Shown here: positions 40,548 to 49,970 of the stretch, piece by piece
How the letters are laid out: each line of letters begins with the position of its first letter
Numbering within the stretch: the first letter of the stretch is position 1
NCBI GenBank assembly: GCA_965276665.1
Contig: OZ255620.1
Span: 3,348,001 to 3,412,000, forward strand
Source: CAWGJC01 sp965276665
GTDB taxonomy: Bacteria; Pseudomonadota; Alphaproteobacteria; Acetobacterales; Acetobacteraceae
DNA: 64,000 nucleotides
Reading direction: 5' to 3'
Notes under the pieces: generated by a model
Seen by the model: the letters and a program-made list of their open reading frames with translations, nothing else
The model's database searches: none
What the model was told of the DNA's origin: nothing
Program-made: the position numbers and the translations under genes

Positions 40548-41645
40548 ATGGAACCCGTCATCGTCGGAGTGATCGGCTGCGGCAATATCAGCGCGGCCTA
40601 TCTGCGCGCGGCGCCGCTGTTTCCCGGCATCCGCATCAAGCTGCTCGCCGATGCGGATATGAGCCGCGCCGAAGCGCGCGCGGCGGAATTCGCCATCGAG
40701 GCCGCCGATGTCGCGACCTTGCTGGCGGATCCGGAGATCAGCCTGGTGCTCAATCTTACCACCCCGCAGGCGCATGTTCCGGTCGGTCTCCAGGCAATCG
40801 CCGCCGGCAAGCACGTGCATTGCGAGAAGCCGCTCGCGACCAGCACCGCCGAAGCGGCAACCCTGCTCGCCGCGGCCGACCGCGCCGGCCTCCGTGTCGG
40901 CGCGGCGCCCGACACTTTTCTCGGCGGCGCGCATCAGACCGCACGCAAGCTGCTCGATGACGGCGCGATCGGCCGCGTGCTGTCAGGGACCGCCTTCATG
41001 ATGAATCACGGCCACGAGCACTGGCATCCCGACCCGGATTTCTATTATCTCCGCGGCGGCGGCCCGCTCTTCGACATGGGCCCGTATTACCTCACCGAGC
41101 TCGTCAATCTGCTCGGGCCGGTCGCGGAGGTCACCGCGCGCGCCGCTTCCGGCTTCACGGAGCGGACGATCTCGAGCGCGAAGCGGGCCGGCGAAACCAT
41201 GCGCGTCGAGACGCCGACGCATCTCACCGGCATTCTGCAATTCGCGAGCGGCGCGGTGGTGACGCTCACGACGAGCTTCGACGTGTGGAAGCACCGGCAC
41301 GGCAACATGGAGCTTTTTGGGGAGACCGGGTCTCTCGCCGTGCCCGACCCGAACCGCTTCGGCGGGACCGTCTCTCTCGCGATCGGCCGCGCGGACTGGA
41401 CGGACATCCCGCTCAGCCACGGCTTCGCGCACGGCAACTACCGCATCATCGGACTCGCCGACATGGCGGTCGCGATAAGCGAGGGACGGAAGCATCGCTG
41501 CAGCGGCGCGCTCGCCTTCCATGTGCTCGAGATCATGGAGGCGTTCCTGCGGTCGAGCGAGACAAGACGCGGCATCGCTCTCGACAGCACCTGCGAGCGC
41601 CCGGCGCCGCTTCCCGCGCGCGGCGAGCTCGGCGCACTCACCTGA
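40548..41645 (+). CDS. Gfo/Idh/MocA family oxidoreductase (ThuB-like position)
   Basis: NAD(P)-dependent sugar oxidoreductase of 365 aa. The Rossmann motif is GVIGCGNISAAYLRA (residues 7-21), and the conserved Glu-Lys-Pro is in HVHCEKPLATSTAEAA near residue 92. Domain two starts near residue 125, with LFDMGPYYLTELVNLLG near residue 173 carrying the usual catalytic D-x-G-x-x-x-x region (His replaced by Tyr in YYLTE). It is followed after 14 bases by a ThuA-like gene; in rhizobia a Gfo/Idh enzyme (ThuB) next to ThuA makes 3-keto-disaccharides. That analogy is inferred. Confidence 0.88.
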   Translation: MEPVIVGVIGCGNISAAYLRAAPLFPGIRIKLLADADMSRAEARAAEFAIEAADVATLLADPEISLVLNLTTPQAHVPVGLQAIAAGKHVHCEKPLATSTAEAATLLAAADRAGLRVGAAPDTFLGGAHQTARKLLDDGAIGRVLSGTAFMMNHGHEHWHPDPDFYYLRGGGPLFDMGPYYLTELVNLLGPVAEVTARAASGFTERTISSAKRAGETMRVETPTHLTGILQFASGAVVTLTTSFDVWKHRHGNMELFGETGSLAVPDPNRFGGTVSLAIGRADWTDIPLSHGFAHGNYRIIGLADMAVAISEGRKHRCSGALAFHVLEIMEAFLRSSETRRGIALDSTCERPAPLPARGELGALT

Positions 41646-41659
41646 CCAGGAGGCAACAC

Positions 41660-42304
41660 ATGAAGCAGGCATTGATCGTCTGGAGCGGCTGGGCCGGGCA
41701 CGAGCCGGAAGCCTGCGCGAAGCTGATCGGCGGCATGCTGCAGGAGGACGGGTTCACGGTCGTGATCGAGAATACGACCGAGGCCTTCGCCGACCCGCAG
41801 CTCAAGGAGTTCAGCCTGATCGTGCCCGTCATCACCATGTCGACGATCGAGAGGGAGGAGCTGGACAACCTCTCGGACGCGATCCAGTCCGGCGTCGGGC
41901 TTGGCGGCTTCCACGGACAGATGGGCGACACGTTCCGCTCCGAGCCGAAATATCAGTTCATGGTCGGCGGCCAATGGGTCGCGCATCCCGGCAACATCAT
42001 CGACTACACGGTGCAGATCACCAGGCCGGATGATCCGGTCATGCAGGGCGTCGGCGACTTCCCGTACCGGTCCGAGCAATACTACATGCACGTCGATCCC
42101 TCGAACGAGGTGCTGGCCACGACGCGGTTCGGCGGCGAGCATCTCGACTGGATCGAAGGAACGGTCATGCCGGTGGTGTGGAAACGCCGCTATGGCGCTG
42201 GCCGGGTGTTCTATTCATCGCTCGGCCATGTCGCCAAAGAGTTCGAGGTGCCGCAGATGGCGACGATCATGCGGCGGGGACTGAGCTGGGCGGCGCGCGA
42301 CTAA
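41660..42304 (+). CDS. ThuA-like domain protein
   Basis: Protein of 214 aa with a class I glutamine-amidotransferase-like fold used in trehalose/3-keto-sugar metabolism. Features include ALIVWSGWAGHEPEACAKL near residue 4, the strand SLIVPVITMSTIEREELD near residue 52, LGGFHGQMGDTFRSEPKYQF near residue 78 and the C-terminal YGAGRVFYSSLGHVAKEFEV near residue 178. A ribosome-binding site (AGGAGGC) precedes the ATG. ThuA and relatives are reported to isomerise or hydrolyse 3-keto-disaccharides. No membrane segment or signal is seen. Confidence 0.87.
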   Translation: MKQALIVWSGWAGHEPEACAKLIGGMLQEDGFTVVIENTTEAFADPQLKEFSLIVPVITMSTIEREELDNLSDAIQSGVGLGGFHGQMGDTFRSEPKYQFMVGGQWVAHPGNIIDYTVQITRPDDPVMQGVGDFPYRSEQYYMHVDPSNEVLATTRFGGEHLDWIEGTVMPVVWKRRYGAGRVFYSSLGHVAKEFEVPQMATIMRRGLSWAARD

Positions 42305-42329
42305 CGGTTGCCGCGCCCCGGCTGGCTTT

Positions 42330-43475
42330 CTAAATGCGGACCCAGCCCGAATTGGCCCGCGACGAGGCGAGGCTCGCGGCGATGAAGCGCATCCCGCGCA
42401 TCCCCTCCTCGATTCCGGGGAGCAGCGCGCAGTGCTCCGGCGGCGCGTGGCCTTCCGCGACGGCCTCGACGAGGTCGGCGGTGTCCGCATAGAGCTGCGC
42501 GAAACCCTCGAGATAACCTTCCGGATGGCCTGCGGGGATGCGCGTGGCATGCGCAGCGTCCGGGCCGGCGGCCGGCCCGCCGCGCGTGATGATGCGCGGC
42601 GGCTTGCCGAGCGGCGAGAACCGGAGCGCGTCCGGCGCTTCCTGCGCCCATTCGAGACCGGCTTTTTCGCCATAGACGCGCATCCGCAGGCCGTTCTCGT
42701 GGCCGATTGCGACCTGGCTCGACCACACCATGCCGCGCGCCCCGTTCTCCAGCCGCAGCAGGAGTTGCGCGTGATCGTCGAGGCGGCGCCCCGGAACGAA
42801 GGTCGTGAGCTCGGCCGCGACGTCGAGGACACGCGATCCGGTGACGAATTCGGCGAGGTTGAAGGCATGCGTTCCAATATCGCCGAGACAGCCGACCGCG
42901 CCGCTGCGCGCGGGATCGGTGCGCCATTCCGCCTGTTTCTGACCCGTCGCCTCGAGCGGCGTGCTCAGCCAGTCCTGCGGATATTCGGCCTGCACCACGC
43001 GGATCGGCCCGAGCTCGCCGGCGGCGATCATCGCGCGCATCTGCCGGACCATCGGATAGCCGGTGTAGTTGTGCGTCAGCACGAACACGCGGCCGCTCTC
43101 CGCGACGGCGCGCGCGAGGGCGTTCGCCTCGTCGAGCGTGCGGGTGAGCGGCTTGTCGCAGATCACATGGATGCCGGCGGCGAGGAACGCCTCGGCCGCC
43201 GGCTGGTGCACATGGTTCGGCGTGACGATCGAGACGATGTCGATGCCGTCGGCGCGCGCGGCTTCGGCACGCGCCATCTCGGTGAAATCCGCATAGGCGC
43301 GCGATGGTTCGATATGCAGATCGGCGGCGCTGGCGCGCGCACGGTCCGGATCGGCGGAGAGCGCCCCCGCCATTAGCTCGTAGCGATCATCGAGGCGGGC
43401 CGCGATGCGGTGCACCGCGCCGATGAACGCCCCGCGACCGCCGCCGACCATGCCGAGACGGAGGCGCCGCGCCAT
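42330..43475 (-). CDS. Gfo/Idh/MocA family oxidoreductase
   Basis: Sugar dehydrogenase-type protein of 381 aa. The Rossmann loop is LGMVGGGRGAFIGAVHRIAA (residues 7-26), and the normal Glu-Lys-Pro is Asp-Lys-Pro here (VICDKPLTRTLDEA near residue 105). The second domain has GCLGDIGTHAFNLAEFVTGS near residue 195, with the canonical D-I-G-x-H catalytic His. It is coupled to the isomerase gene, whose stop shares an A with this ATG. The pair is at the end of an operon that begins with a sugar binding protein and two permeases. Candidate 3-keto-sugar-forming or reducing enzyme. Confidence 0.9.
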   Translation of the reverse strand: MARRLRLGMVGGGRGAFIGAVHRIAARLDDRYELMAGALSADPDRARASAADLHIEPSRAYADFTEMARAEAARADGIDIVSIVTPNHVHQPAAEAFLAAGIHVICDKPLTRTLDEANALARAVAESGRVFVLTHNYTGYPMVRQMRAMIAAGELGPIRVVQAEYPQDWLSTPLEATGQKQAEWRTDPARSGAVGCLGDIGTHAFNLAEFVTGSRVLDVAAELTTFVPGRRLDDHAQLLLRLENGARGMVWSSQVAIGHENGLRMRVYGEKAGLEWAQEAPDALRFSPLGKPPRIITRGGPAAGPDAAHATRIPAGHPEGYLEGFAQLYADTADLVEAVAEGHAPPEHCALLPGIEEGMRGMRFIAASLASSRANSGWVRI

Positions 43476-44530
43476 CAGCCGAGCCCCAGCATGCGGCGAT
43501 TCGCCGCCTCGTCCGTCGTGCCGGCGGCGAAATCGTCGAAGGCCTTGCCGGTGACCTCGATGATTTGGTCACGCAGGAACGGAGCGCCCTCGCGGGCGCC
43601 CTGCTCGGGCGACTTGATGCAGCATTCCCATTCCAGCACCGCCCAGCCGTCAAAACCGTGGCGCGACAGGCGCGAGAACACGCCGCGGAAATCGACCTGC
43701 CCATCACCGAGCGAGCGGAATCGCCCGGCGCGGTCCGCCCAGGCCTGGTAGCCGCCATAGACGCCCTGCCGCGGGCTCGGGTTGAACTCCGCATCCTTGG
43801 CGTGAAAGGCACGGATGCGCTGGTGATAGATGTCGATATAGCCGAGATAATCGAGTTGCTGCAGAACGAAATGGCTCGGGTCGTAGAGGATGTTGCATCG
43901 CGGATGGTTGCCGACGCGTTCGAGAAACATCTCGAATGTCACCCCGTCATGCAGATCCTCGCCGGGATGGATCTCGTAGCAGAGATCGACGCCGGCCGCG
44001 TCGAACGCATCGAGGATCGGCCGCCAGCGCCGCGCCAGCTCGTCGAACGCGGTCTCGATCAATCCCGGCGGCCGCTGCGGCCACGGATAGAGATACGGCC
44101 ATGCGAGCGCGCCGGAGAATGTGGCATGCGCCGTCAGCCCGAGATTGCGCGAGGCCGCTGCGGCCTTCACCATCTGGTCCACCGCCCAGGCCTGCCGCGC
44201 CGCCGGATCGCCGTGCAGCGCGGGCGGGGCGAATCCGTCAAAGGCCGGATCATAGGCCGGATGCACGGCGACGAGCTGGCCCTGCAGATGGGTGGAGAGC
44301 TCGGTCAGTTGCAGACCGGCCTCGGCGAGCACGCCCTTGATCTCGTCGCAATAGGCCCGGCTCTCCGCCGCGCGTTCGAGATCGAACAGCCTGCCGTCCC
44401 AGGACGGGATCTGCACCCCGAGATAGCCGAGATCGGCGGCCCATCGGGCGATGCTGCGCAAATCGTTGAACGGCGGCGCATTGCCCGCGAATTGCGCGAG
44501 GAAGATCGCCGGACCCTTGATCGTTCTCAT
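43475..44530 (-). CDS. sugar phosphate isomerase/epimerase family (xylose isomerase-like TIM barrel)
   Basis: Protein of 351 aa from the ATG at 44530, behind AAGGATAG. Metal-site elements in order are Glu in LCYEIHPGEDLHDG near residue 190, Asp/His in NILYDPSHFVLQQ near residue 218, His in IRAFHAKDAEFNP near residue 245 and Glu in AVLEWECCIKS near residue 300. This is the E-D-H-E arrangement of the xylose isomerase-like/IolE family. It begins 2 bases after a permease stop and is coupled to the downstream oxidoreductase gene. Such pairs act on keto sugars or inositol derivatives; the exact reaction is unknown. Confidence 0.9.
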   Translation of the reverse strand: MRTIKGPAIFLAQFAGNAPPFNDLRSIARWAADLGYLGVQIPSWDGRLFDLERAAESRAYCDEIKGVLAEAGLQLTELSTHLQGQLVAVHPAYDPAFDGFAPPALHGDPAARQAWAVDQMVKAAAASRNLGLTAHATFSGALAWPYLYPWPQRPPGLIETAFDELARRWRPILDAFDAAGVDLCYEIHPGEDLHDGVTFEMFLERVGNHPRCNILYDPSHFVLQQLDYLGYIDIYHQRIRAFHAKDAEFNPSPRQGVYGGYQAWADRAGRFRSLGDGQVDFRGVFSRLSRHGFDGWAVLEWECCIKSPEQGAREGAPFLRDQIIEVTGKAFDDFAAGTTDEAANRRMLGLG

Positions 44531-44532
44531 CG

Positions 44533-45354
44533 CTATCCTTTCACCGCGCCGCTGGTCAGCCCGGCGATGATCTGCCGCTGCGCGACCAGGAAGAACACGA
44601 TTGCCGGGATTAGCGTGAGCGTGATGAAGGCGAGGATCTTGTTCCACTCGGTCGAGAACTCGCCGGCGTAATCCATGATCGTGAGCGTCCAGGGATATTC
44701 GCCCGGGGAATTCAGCAAAGTCAGCGGCAGCAGATAGCTGTTCCAGCTATGCACAAGGGTGAACACGGCGACCGTCGCGAGGATCGGCCGGGAGAGCGGC
44801 AGCACGATGTGCCAAAGATAGCCGAAATAGCCGCACCCGTCGATGCGCGCCGCCCCCCAGAGATCTTCCGGCAACTGGCGGAAGAAGCTCCACAGCAGAA
44901 GCACCGTCATGCCGAGCCCGAATGCCGATTGCGGCAGGATCACGCCCCATTGCGTGTCGAGCAATCCCATGTTCCGCACACGTACGAAGAGTGGCAGGAT
45001 GGCGGTGGCGGCAGGAAACAGCAGCCCAAGCAGGAAATATCCGAAGACCAGCCGCTCGCCACGGAAGCGCAGCCGGGCGAAGGCGAAGGCGGCGAGCGCG
45101 CCCACCGCGAGGGTGAGGATCACCGTGCCGAGCGACAGGATCACGGAATTGAGCAGCGATCGCCAGAACCGCCCACCGCCTAGAATCTCCGTATAGGCGT
45201 CGAAGCGCCAAACCGAGGGCAGGCCGAACGGGTTGGTGCGCAATTCGCCGGTGGATTTGAACCCGCCGAGCGCCACGACGACCAGCGGGATCAGCACGAT
45301 GCCGGCGACGATCACCAGCACGGCATAGCGGGCGGCGATGAAGGAGCGGTTCAC
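44533..45354 (-). CDS. sugar ABC transporter permease (MalG-like)
   Basis: Inner-membrane permease of 273 aa from GTG 45354, which overlaps the preceding permease stop (GTGA). Six predicted helices, the first near residues 8-29. The EAA loop is LWGAARIDGCGYFGYLWHIV near residue 160, and the tail IAGLTSGAVKG is the MalG norm. Upstream in-frame sequence belongs to the antiframe of the other permease. It is part of the minus-strand importer 44533-47563, which has no ATPase gene. Confidence 0.93.
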   Translation of the reverse strand: MNRSFIAARYAVLVIVAGIVLIPLVVVALGGFKSTGELRTNPFGLPSVWRFDAYTEILGGGRFWRSLLNSVILSLGTVILTLAVGALAAFAFARLRFRGERLVFGYFLLGLLFPAATAILPLFVRVRNMGLLDTQWGVILPQSAFGLGMTVLLLWSFFRQLPEDLWGAARIDGCGYFGYLWHIVLPLSRPILATVAVFTLVHSWNSYLLPLTLLNSPGEYPWTLTIMDYAGEFSTEWNKILAFITLTLIPAIVFFLVAQRQIIAGLTSGAVKG

Positions 45355-46292
45355 GCCGCCGCCTCGTCGCGCAGCACGAAGCGGCGGTAGAGGAGGGTGA
45401 AGCCGATGCAGAGCACGAACAACACCACGCCGACGGCGCTGCCGAAGCCGATATTCATCCGGGTGATGCCGAAATAATACTGGAAGGTGACCAGCGTGTG
45501 CGTGGTGTTGGACGGACCGCCGCCGGTCAGCGGCATGATCACGTCGAACAGCTGCAACGCGCCGACGACGGAGAAGAACACCGACACCTTCACCGAGGGC
45601 GCGAGCAGCGGGAGCACGATGCGCATGCCCGTCTGCCAGCGAGTCGCGCCGTCGATCGAGGCGGCCTCCCGCAACTCGCGCGGAATGTCCTGCAGGCCGG
45701 CGATGTAGATCATCATGTGGAAGCCGAAATACTTCCAGATCACCACGATCATGATCGCCATCAGCGCCAGGCCGGGATCGGCGAGAATGTAGGGCGGGTC
45801 GGTGTGCAGCCAGCGCGCGACGCCGGCCGCCAGGCCGAAATTGCCGTCGAACACGAAGCGCCAGATCAGCCCGGCGACCACCTCGCCCAGAATGTAGGGG
45901 AGAAAGAAGATGGTGCGGAACAGGTAGGAGAGGCGGAAGCGTCCGGCGATCAGCAGAGCGAGGCCGAGGGCGAGCGGCAATTGCAGGAGCAGGGAGACCG
46001 CGACCACGATCGCGGTGTTCCACATCGCCGAGTAGAACACCGAATTGCCGAACAGGATCGCGTAGTTCCGCAGCCCGATATAGTCGGTGGGCGTGCCGTA
46101 GCCGTTCCAGCGATAGAGGCTGTACCAGGCCGCCTCGATCATCGGCAGCATGACGAAGATCGTGAACAGCAGAACGCCCGGCGTCAGCAGGAGGGCGGCG
46201 ACACCATGCCTTTCCAGCGCGTCGCCGCTCCGCCGATGCCGCGCCAGCCGACCGGAGCCGGCCGCGCGCTCCGCCGCCAGCGCGAGTGTCAC
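45351..46292 (-). CDS. sugar ABC transporter permease (MalF-like)
   Basis: Inner-membrane permease of 313 aa from GTG 46292, overlapping the binding-protein stop (GTGA). Six predicted helices follow a 30-residue cytoplasmic N terminus. The EAA loop is LREAASIDGATRWQTGMRIV near residue 210. It pairs with the MalG-like permease downstream. Confidence 0.93.
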   Translation of the reverse strand: MTLALAAERAAGSGRLARHRRSGDALERHGVAALLLTPGVLLFTIFVMLPMIEAAWYSLYRWNGYGTPTDYIGLRNYAILFGNSVFYSAMWNTAIVVAVSLLLQLPLALGLALLIAGRFRLSYLFRTIFFLPYILGEVVAGLIWRFVFDGNFGLAAGVARWLHTDPPYILADPGLALMAIMIVVIWKYFGFHMMIYIAGLQDIPRELREAASIDGATRWQTGMRIVLPLLAPSVKVSVFFSVVGALQLFDVIMPLTGGGPSNTTHTLVTFQYYFGITRMNIGFGSAVGVVLFVLCIGFTLLYRRFVLRDEAAA

Positions 46293-47563
46293 CGATCCAT
46301 GTCCCAGGCCTCCTGCACCTGCTTGCCGACATCTTCAGGCTTGGCGCGGCCGCTGACGAGATCGGTGGTCGCGTCATTGACCACGCGCCCGGTGTTCGGG
46401 CCGAGCATCTGGTCGTAGAAATTCTGCACGTATTGCGCCGATTGCAGCGATGCGGCCATCTCGCGGTAGAATGGGTTCTTCACCTGCGCATCGCTGCCTT
46501 TGGCGACGGGGATATAGAAACCGTGCTGCGCCGCCTCGCCCTGCACCGCCGGGCTCGTGTAGTATTTCAGGAAATCGATCGCCTCCGGCGGCGCGCTCTT
46601 GGTCACCAGATAGCCGTTGACGCCGCCGACGACATCCGCGGCATTGCCCCGGCCGCCGGCGACGGTCGGGAAGGGCGCCCAGCCGAGATCCGTATCGGCG
46701 ACGCCCTGCTGGTTCGTGCTCTGCGTCTTCTGCACGTTGTAGAACCAGTTGCCCATCACCATCATCGCGGCCTTGCCGTCGCCGAATTCGCCTTCGGCCT
46801 GGGGCGCGGTGTCGCCAAGATAGCCTTTTTGGAACGGGTCGAGGTCGGTGAGGCGCTTCAACTCCTGGCTCGCCTTGAGGAAGTCGGGTCCGTCAAAGCC
46901 GGGGCCGGTGCGGTTCATCGCGGCGAGGAAGGCCTGCTTGCCGCCGATCCGCAGCGCGAGCTCGTCCCAGATCATGCTGACCGGCCATTTGTCGCCACCG
47001 CCCATGCCGAGCGGCGTGATGCCGGCGGCCTTCAACGTCCTCACCGCATCGAGAAAACCGTCCCAGGTGGCGAGCGATTTCGGATCGACGCCCGCTTTGG
47101 CGAGCAAGGTCTTGTTGTACCAGAGTGCGGTGACCGCGAAATGCTCGGGCGCGCCGTATTGCTTGCCCTGATAGCTCATCTGCTCAACCGCGGCGGGGCT
47201 GAGACTTTCATTCCAGGCGCCGTTCGCGGCTTTCGAGATGTCTTGCAGCAGGCCGGCCTGCGCTTGCGCGAACATCACGCCGCCGCCCCAGGTGTAGAAC
47301 AGGTCGGGCCGCTCGCTCGATTGCAGGGCGGTGGTGAGCTTCGCCTTGTAGGCCTCGCCGGACATCACCTGCACGGCGATATGCGTGCCCGGATGGCTCG
47401 CCTCGTATTTCGCCGCGAGCCCGCGCATCCAGGCCGTCTGCTCGGGCGTGTTCTCGGAGATGAACCACTTCACCTCGGCCGCGGAGGCGGCTGCGCTGCC
47501 GACGACAAGGGCGCCCAACACGGCGCAGATCACCACCAGGCTTGCCAACCGGTTCGGTCTCAT
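46289..47563 (-). CDS. sugar ABC transporter substrate-binding protein (family 1)
   Basis: Exported binding protein of 424 aa with a Sec signal (LASLVVICAVLGALVVGS, cleavage near ASAAE). The mature start EVKWFISENTPEQTAWMRGL and the strand HPGTHIAVQVMSGEAYKAKL are typical for family 1 sugar-binding proteins. FGDGKAAMMVMGNWFYNVQK near residue 250 is the hinge segment. It heads the operon binding protein-permease-permease-isomerase-oxidoreductase and is divergent from another binding protein across 224 bases. Confidence 0.93.
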   Translation of the reverse strand: MRPNRLASLVVICAVLGALVVGSAAASAAEVKWFISENTPEQTAWMRGLAAKYEASHPGTHIAVQVMSGEAYKAKLTTALQSSERPDLFYTWGGGVMFAQAQAGLLQDISKAANGAWNESLSPAAVEQMSYQGKQYGAPEHFAVTALWYNKTLLAKAGVDPKSLATWDGFLDAVRTLKAAGITPLGMGGGDKWPVSMIWDELALRIGGKQAFLAAMNRTGPGFDGPDFLKASQELKRLTDLDPFQKGYLGDTAPQAEGEFGDGKAAMMVMGNWFYNVQKTQSTNQQGVADTDLGWAPFPTVAGGRGNAADVVGGVNGYLVTKSAPPEAIDFLKYYTSPAVQGEAAQHGFYIPVAKGSDAQVKNPFYREMAASLQSAQYVQNFYDQMLGPNTGRVVNDATTDLVSGRAKPEDVGKQVQEAWDMDR

Positions 47564-47787
47564 GACGCTCTCCCCTCGCCTGTTCCCGTGTGCGGCGACG
47601 CCCCGCCGGGTTTAATTCGTGTTCCTGCTAAAATCGCCGTCCGCCCTAACCCTGTCAACTGCGCAGAGACTGCAAAGGCGCTTGCCGAACCGGCGTCGCT
47701 TGGCCGAGAGTGAGCCGTCCACATTCGGCTCGAGCGAAGGCCGGCGCCCCCTGCGGCGGGGGAAAAAGCCGGGTGCGGGAGGGAAAC
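47564..47787. other. divergent control region, no gene seen
   Basis: This 224-base gap lies between two divergent sugar-binding-protein genes and must hold both promoters. I see an AT-richer stretch (TTTAATTCGTGTTCCTGCTA near 47612) and a GGGAGGGAAAC ribosome-binding site just before 47788. I see no reliable operator dyad, small gene or riboswitch. Confidence 0.5.
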
Positions 47788-49098
47788 ATGATCGACTATT
47801 CCGTGTCGCGGCGGCGCGTCCTGCGCGTGTCTGCCGGAGGCGTCGCGGCCGCGCTGGCCCAGCCGGCTTTGGCGGCTCCGGCGATCCGCAAGGGCACGAA
47901 GGTGACCTTCTGGGGCGGCCTCATCTTCTCCGACAAGGCCAACAAGCTGCTCGTCGACGCGGTCCGCAAATGGGGCGCCAGCAATGGCGTGCAGACCGAT
48001 GTGGTGATGATCAACCAGAACGAGACGGTGCAGAAGGTCTCGGCCGCGATCGCATCGAACACCATGCCGGACGCGCTCGATCTCGACAGCGATCTGCTGC
48101 TGCTGCTCTCTAGGCAGGGCGTGTTCATCCCGCTCGACGATCTCTATACGAGCATCGGGCAGGCGCAGGGCGGATGGTTTTCCGCGGTCGCTGCGGCAAC
48201 CGACACGCGGTCCGTCGCCGGCGCCCGCACCGGGCTGCCATTCGGCGTCTCGGGCAATCTGCTGCTGCGCCGGACCGATGTCCTGAGCAAGGCGGGGTTC
48301 AACGCCGCGCCGACGACATGGGAAGCGCTGGCGCAGCAGGCGATCGCGATCAACAAGCCGCCGCTCTACGGCCTCGGACTCGCGCTGTCCGACGTGGGCG
48401 ACGGCGACACGCAGGTCGGCGTGCTACAATCCTATGGCGGCCGCATCGCCGATGATGCGGGAAAGAACGCGGCGATCAAGTCGGACGCGACGCGCACCTA
48501 TCTCGCCTGGGTCAAGGATGCCTGGGACCGCAAGCTGTTTCCGCCGGGCAACACGACATGGGACGGCGCCGGCGACAACAACGCCTATCTTTCCGGCCAG
48601 GCGGCGTTTATCGCCAATACCGGATCGGTCGGCATCGCGGCGCGCGGCACCGACCCCGATCTGTTCCAGGGCACCGGGTATTCCTCGCTGCCGGGCGGCC
48701 CGAAAGGCGTGATCTCGCCGATCTCGCCGCAGATCCGCGCCATTCCGAAATCGAGCAAGGCGCCGGACGAGGCCAAGGCGCTGCTCGAACATCTCGCGCA
48801 GCCCGAATTCATGACCGCCTATTACGCCCAGGCGATCTACGGGCCGGTCACGCTCGACCAGGCGAAATTCCCGGTCTTCGACGGCAAGGATCTCATCCTG
48901 GCCGGGCTGCTCGATCTCGTGCGGCACGGCACGGCGCCCGGCTATCCGGACGTCTACAACGCGGCCTATGCCGATTCGTGGAACAATTTCGTCGTGCCGA
49001 AGATGATTCAGCGCGTCGTCATCGACGGCTGGAACGCCGACCGCGCGATGGACGAGGCGCAGAAACAGACCCAGGCGATCTACGACAAATACAAATGA
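47788..49098 (+). CDS. sugar ABC transporter substrate-binding protein (family 1)
   Basis: Exported binding protein of 436 aa from the ATG behind GGGAGGGAAAC. The signal SRRRVLRVSAGGVAAALAQP is a clear twin-arginine motif (SRRRVLR). Mature features include KVTFWGGLIFSDKANKLLVD near residue 38 and AFIANTGSVGIAARG near residue 272. It overlaps the first permease by 4 bases (ATGA). The two-permease importer continues to 50809 and is followed by a mannonate dehydratase gene, so a hexuronate-, mannonate- or related ligand is likely. Confidence 0.92.
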   Translation: MIDYSVSRRRVLRVSAGGVAAALAQPALAAPAIRKGTKVTFWGGLIFSDKANKLLVDAVRKWGASNGVQTDVVMINQNETVQKVSAAIASNTMPDALDLDSDLLLLLSRQGVFIPLDDLYTSIGQAQGGWFSAVAAATDTRSVAGARTGLPFGVSGNLLLRRTDVLSKAGFNAAPTTWEALAQQAIAINKPPLYGLGLALSDVGDGDTQVGVLQSYGGRIADDAGKNAAIKSDATRTYLAWVKDAWDRKLFPPGNTTWDGAGDNNAYLSGQAAFIANTGSVGIAARGTDPDLFQGTGYSSLPGGPKGVISPISPQIRAIPKSSKAPDEAKALLEHLAQPEFMTAYYAQAIYGPVTLDQAKFPVFDGKDLILAGLLDLVRHGTAPGYPDVYNAAYADSWNNFVVPKMIQRVVIDGWNADRAMDEAQKQTQAIYDKYK

Positions 49099-49970
49099 GA
49101 CGAAGGATCCTGCGGGTCCTCGAGGCCTATGCCTTCGTGCTGCCGGCGCTGCTGGTGCTGTTCGGGCTCGTCGCTTATCCGTTCTGCTACGCGATCTGGA
49201 TCTCCTTCACCGACCGGGTCGTCGGCAATCCGGGACACTGGATCGGGCTCGCGAATTTCCGCTTCCTCATGCAATCGCCGGATTTCGGCGCGGCGGTGCG
49301 CAACACGATCATCCTGGTCGTCGCGACCGATGCGCTGAAGCTCGGCATCGGGCTCGGTCTCGCGCTGCTGCTGAACGGCAGGCTGCGCGGGCGTGGCCTG
49401 TTCCGTTCGATGCTGATGCTGCCTTGGGCGCTGCCGACCTTCGTCGCCTTCCTCACCTGGCGCGTGCTGTACCAGCCGATCGGGGGCGGCATCAACCTGC
49501 TGCTCGCCGCGACCGGCCTGCACCAGGGCGTGATCGACTGGCTCGGCGAACGCTCGACCGCGATGCCGGCGGTGATAGCGGCGACGGTCTGGCGCGGGTT
49601 TCCGTTCTGGTTCATCAGCATCCTCGCGGCCCTGCAGACGATTCCGGTCGAGCTCTACGAGGCGGCGCGCGTGGACGGCGCCGGGCCGTGGCAGCGTTTC
49701 CGCGCGGTGACATTCCCCGGCATTCGCCAGGTGGTTGTGGTGACGACGCTGCTCTCCTCGATCTGGACCGCAAACTCCTTCGAGAATGTCTGGCTGCTGA
49801 CGCAAGGCGGTCCGTCCAACGCGACGATGGTGTTCCCGGTGCTCGCCTATTTCGGCATGCAGACGCAGCGCCTGGGCGAAGCGGCCTCGGTCTCCGTCGC
49901 CATGTTGCCGGCGCTCGCGATCCTCGTCTTTTTCGCCACCGCCGTCGCGAACCGGGAGCAGGAGGCGTGA
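49095..49970 (+). CDS. sugar ABC transporter permease (MalF-like)
   Basis: Inner-membrane permease of 291 aa starting at ATG 49095 inside the binding-protein stop. The first helix is at residues 12-33 (FVLPALLVLFGLVAYPFCYA), and the EAA loop is LYEAARVDGAGPWQRFRAVT near residue 190. The next permease starts at GTG 49967 (GTGA overlap). Importer lacks an ATPase gene nearby. Confidence 0.94.
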   Translation: MRRRILRVLEAYAFVLPALLVLFGLVAYPFCYAIWISFTDRVVGNPGHWIGLANFRFLMQSPDFGAAVRNTIILVVATDALKLGIGLGLALLLNGRLRGRGLFRSMLMLPWALPTFVAFLTWRVLYQPIGGGINLLLAATGLHQGVIDWLGERSTAMPAVIAATVWRGFPFWFISILAALQTIPVELYEAARVDGAGPWQRFRAVTFPGIRQVVVVTTLLSSIWTANSFENVWLLTQGGPSNATMVFPVLAYFGMQTQRLGEAASVSVAMLPALAILVFFATAVANREQEA

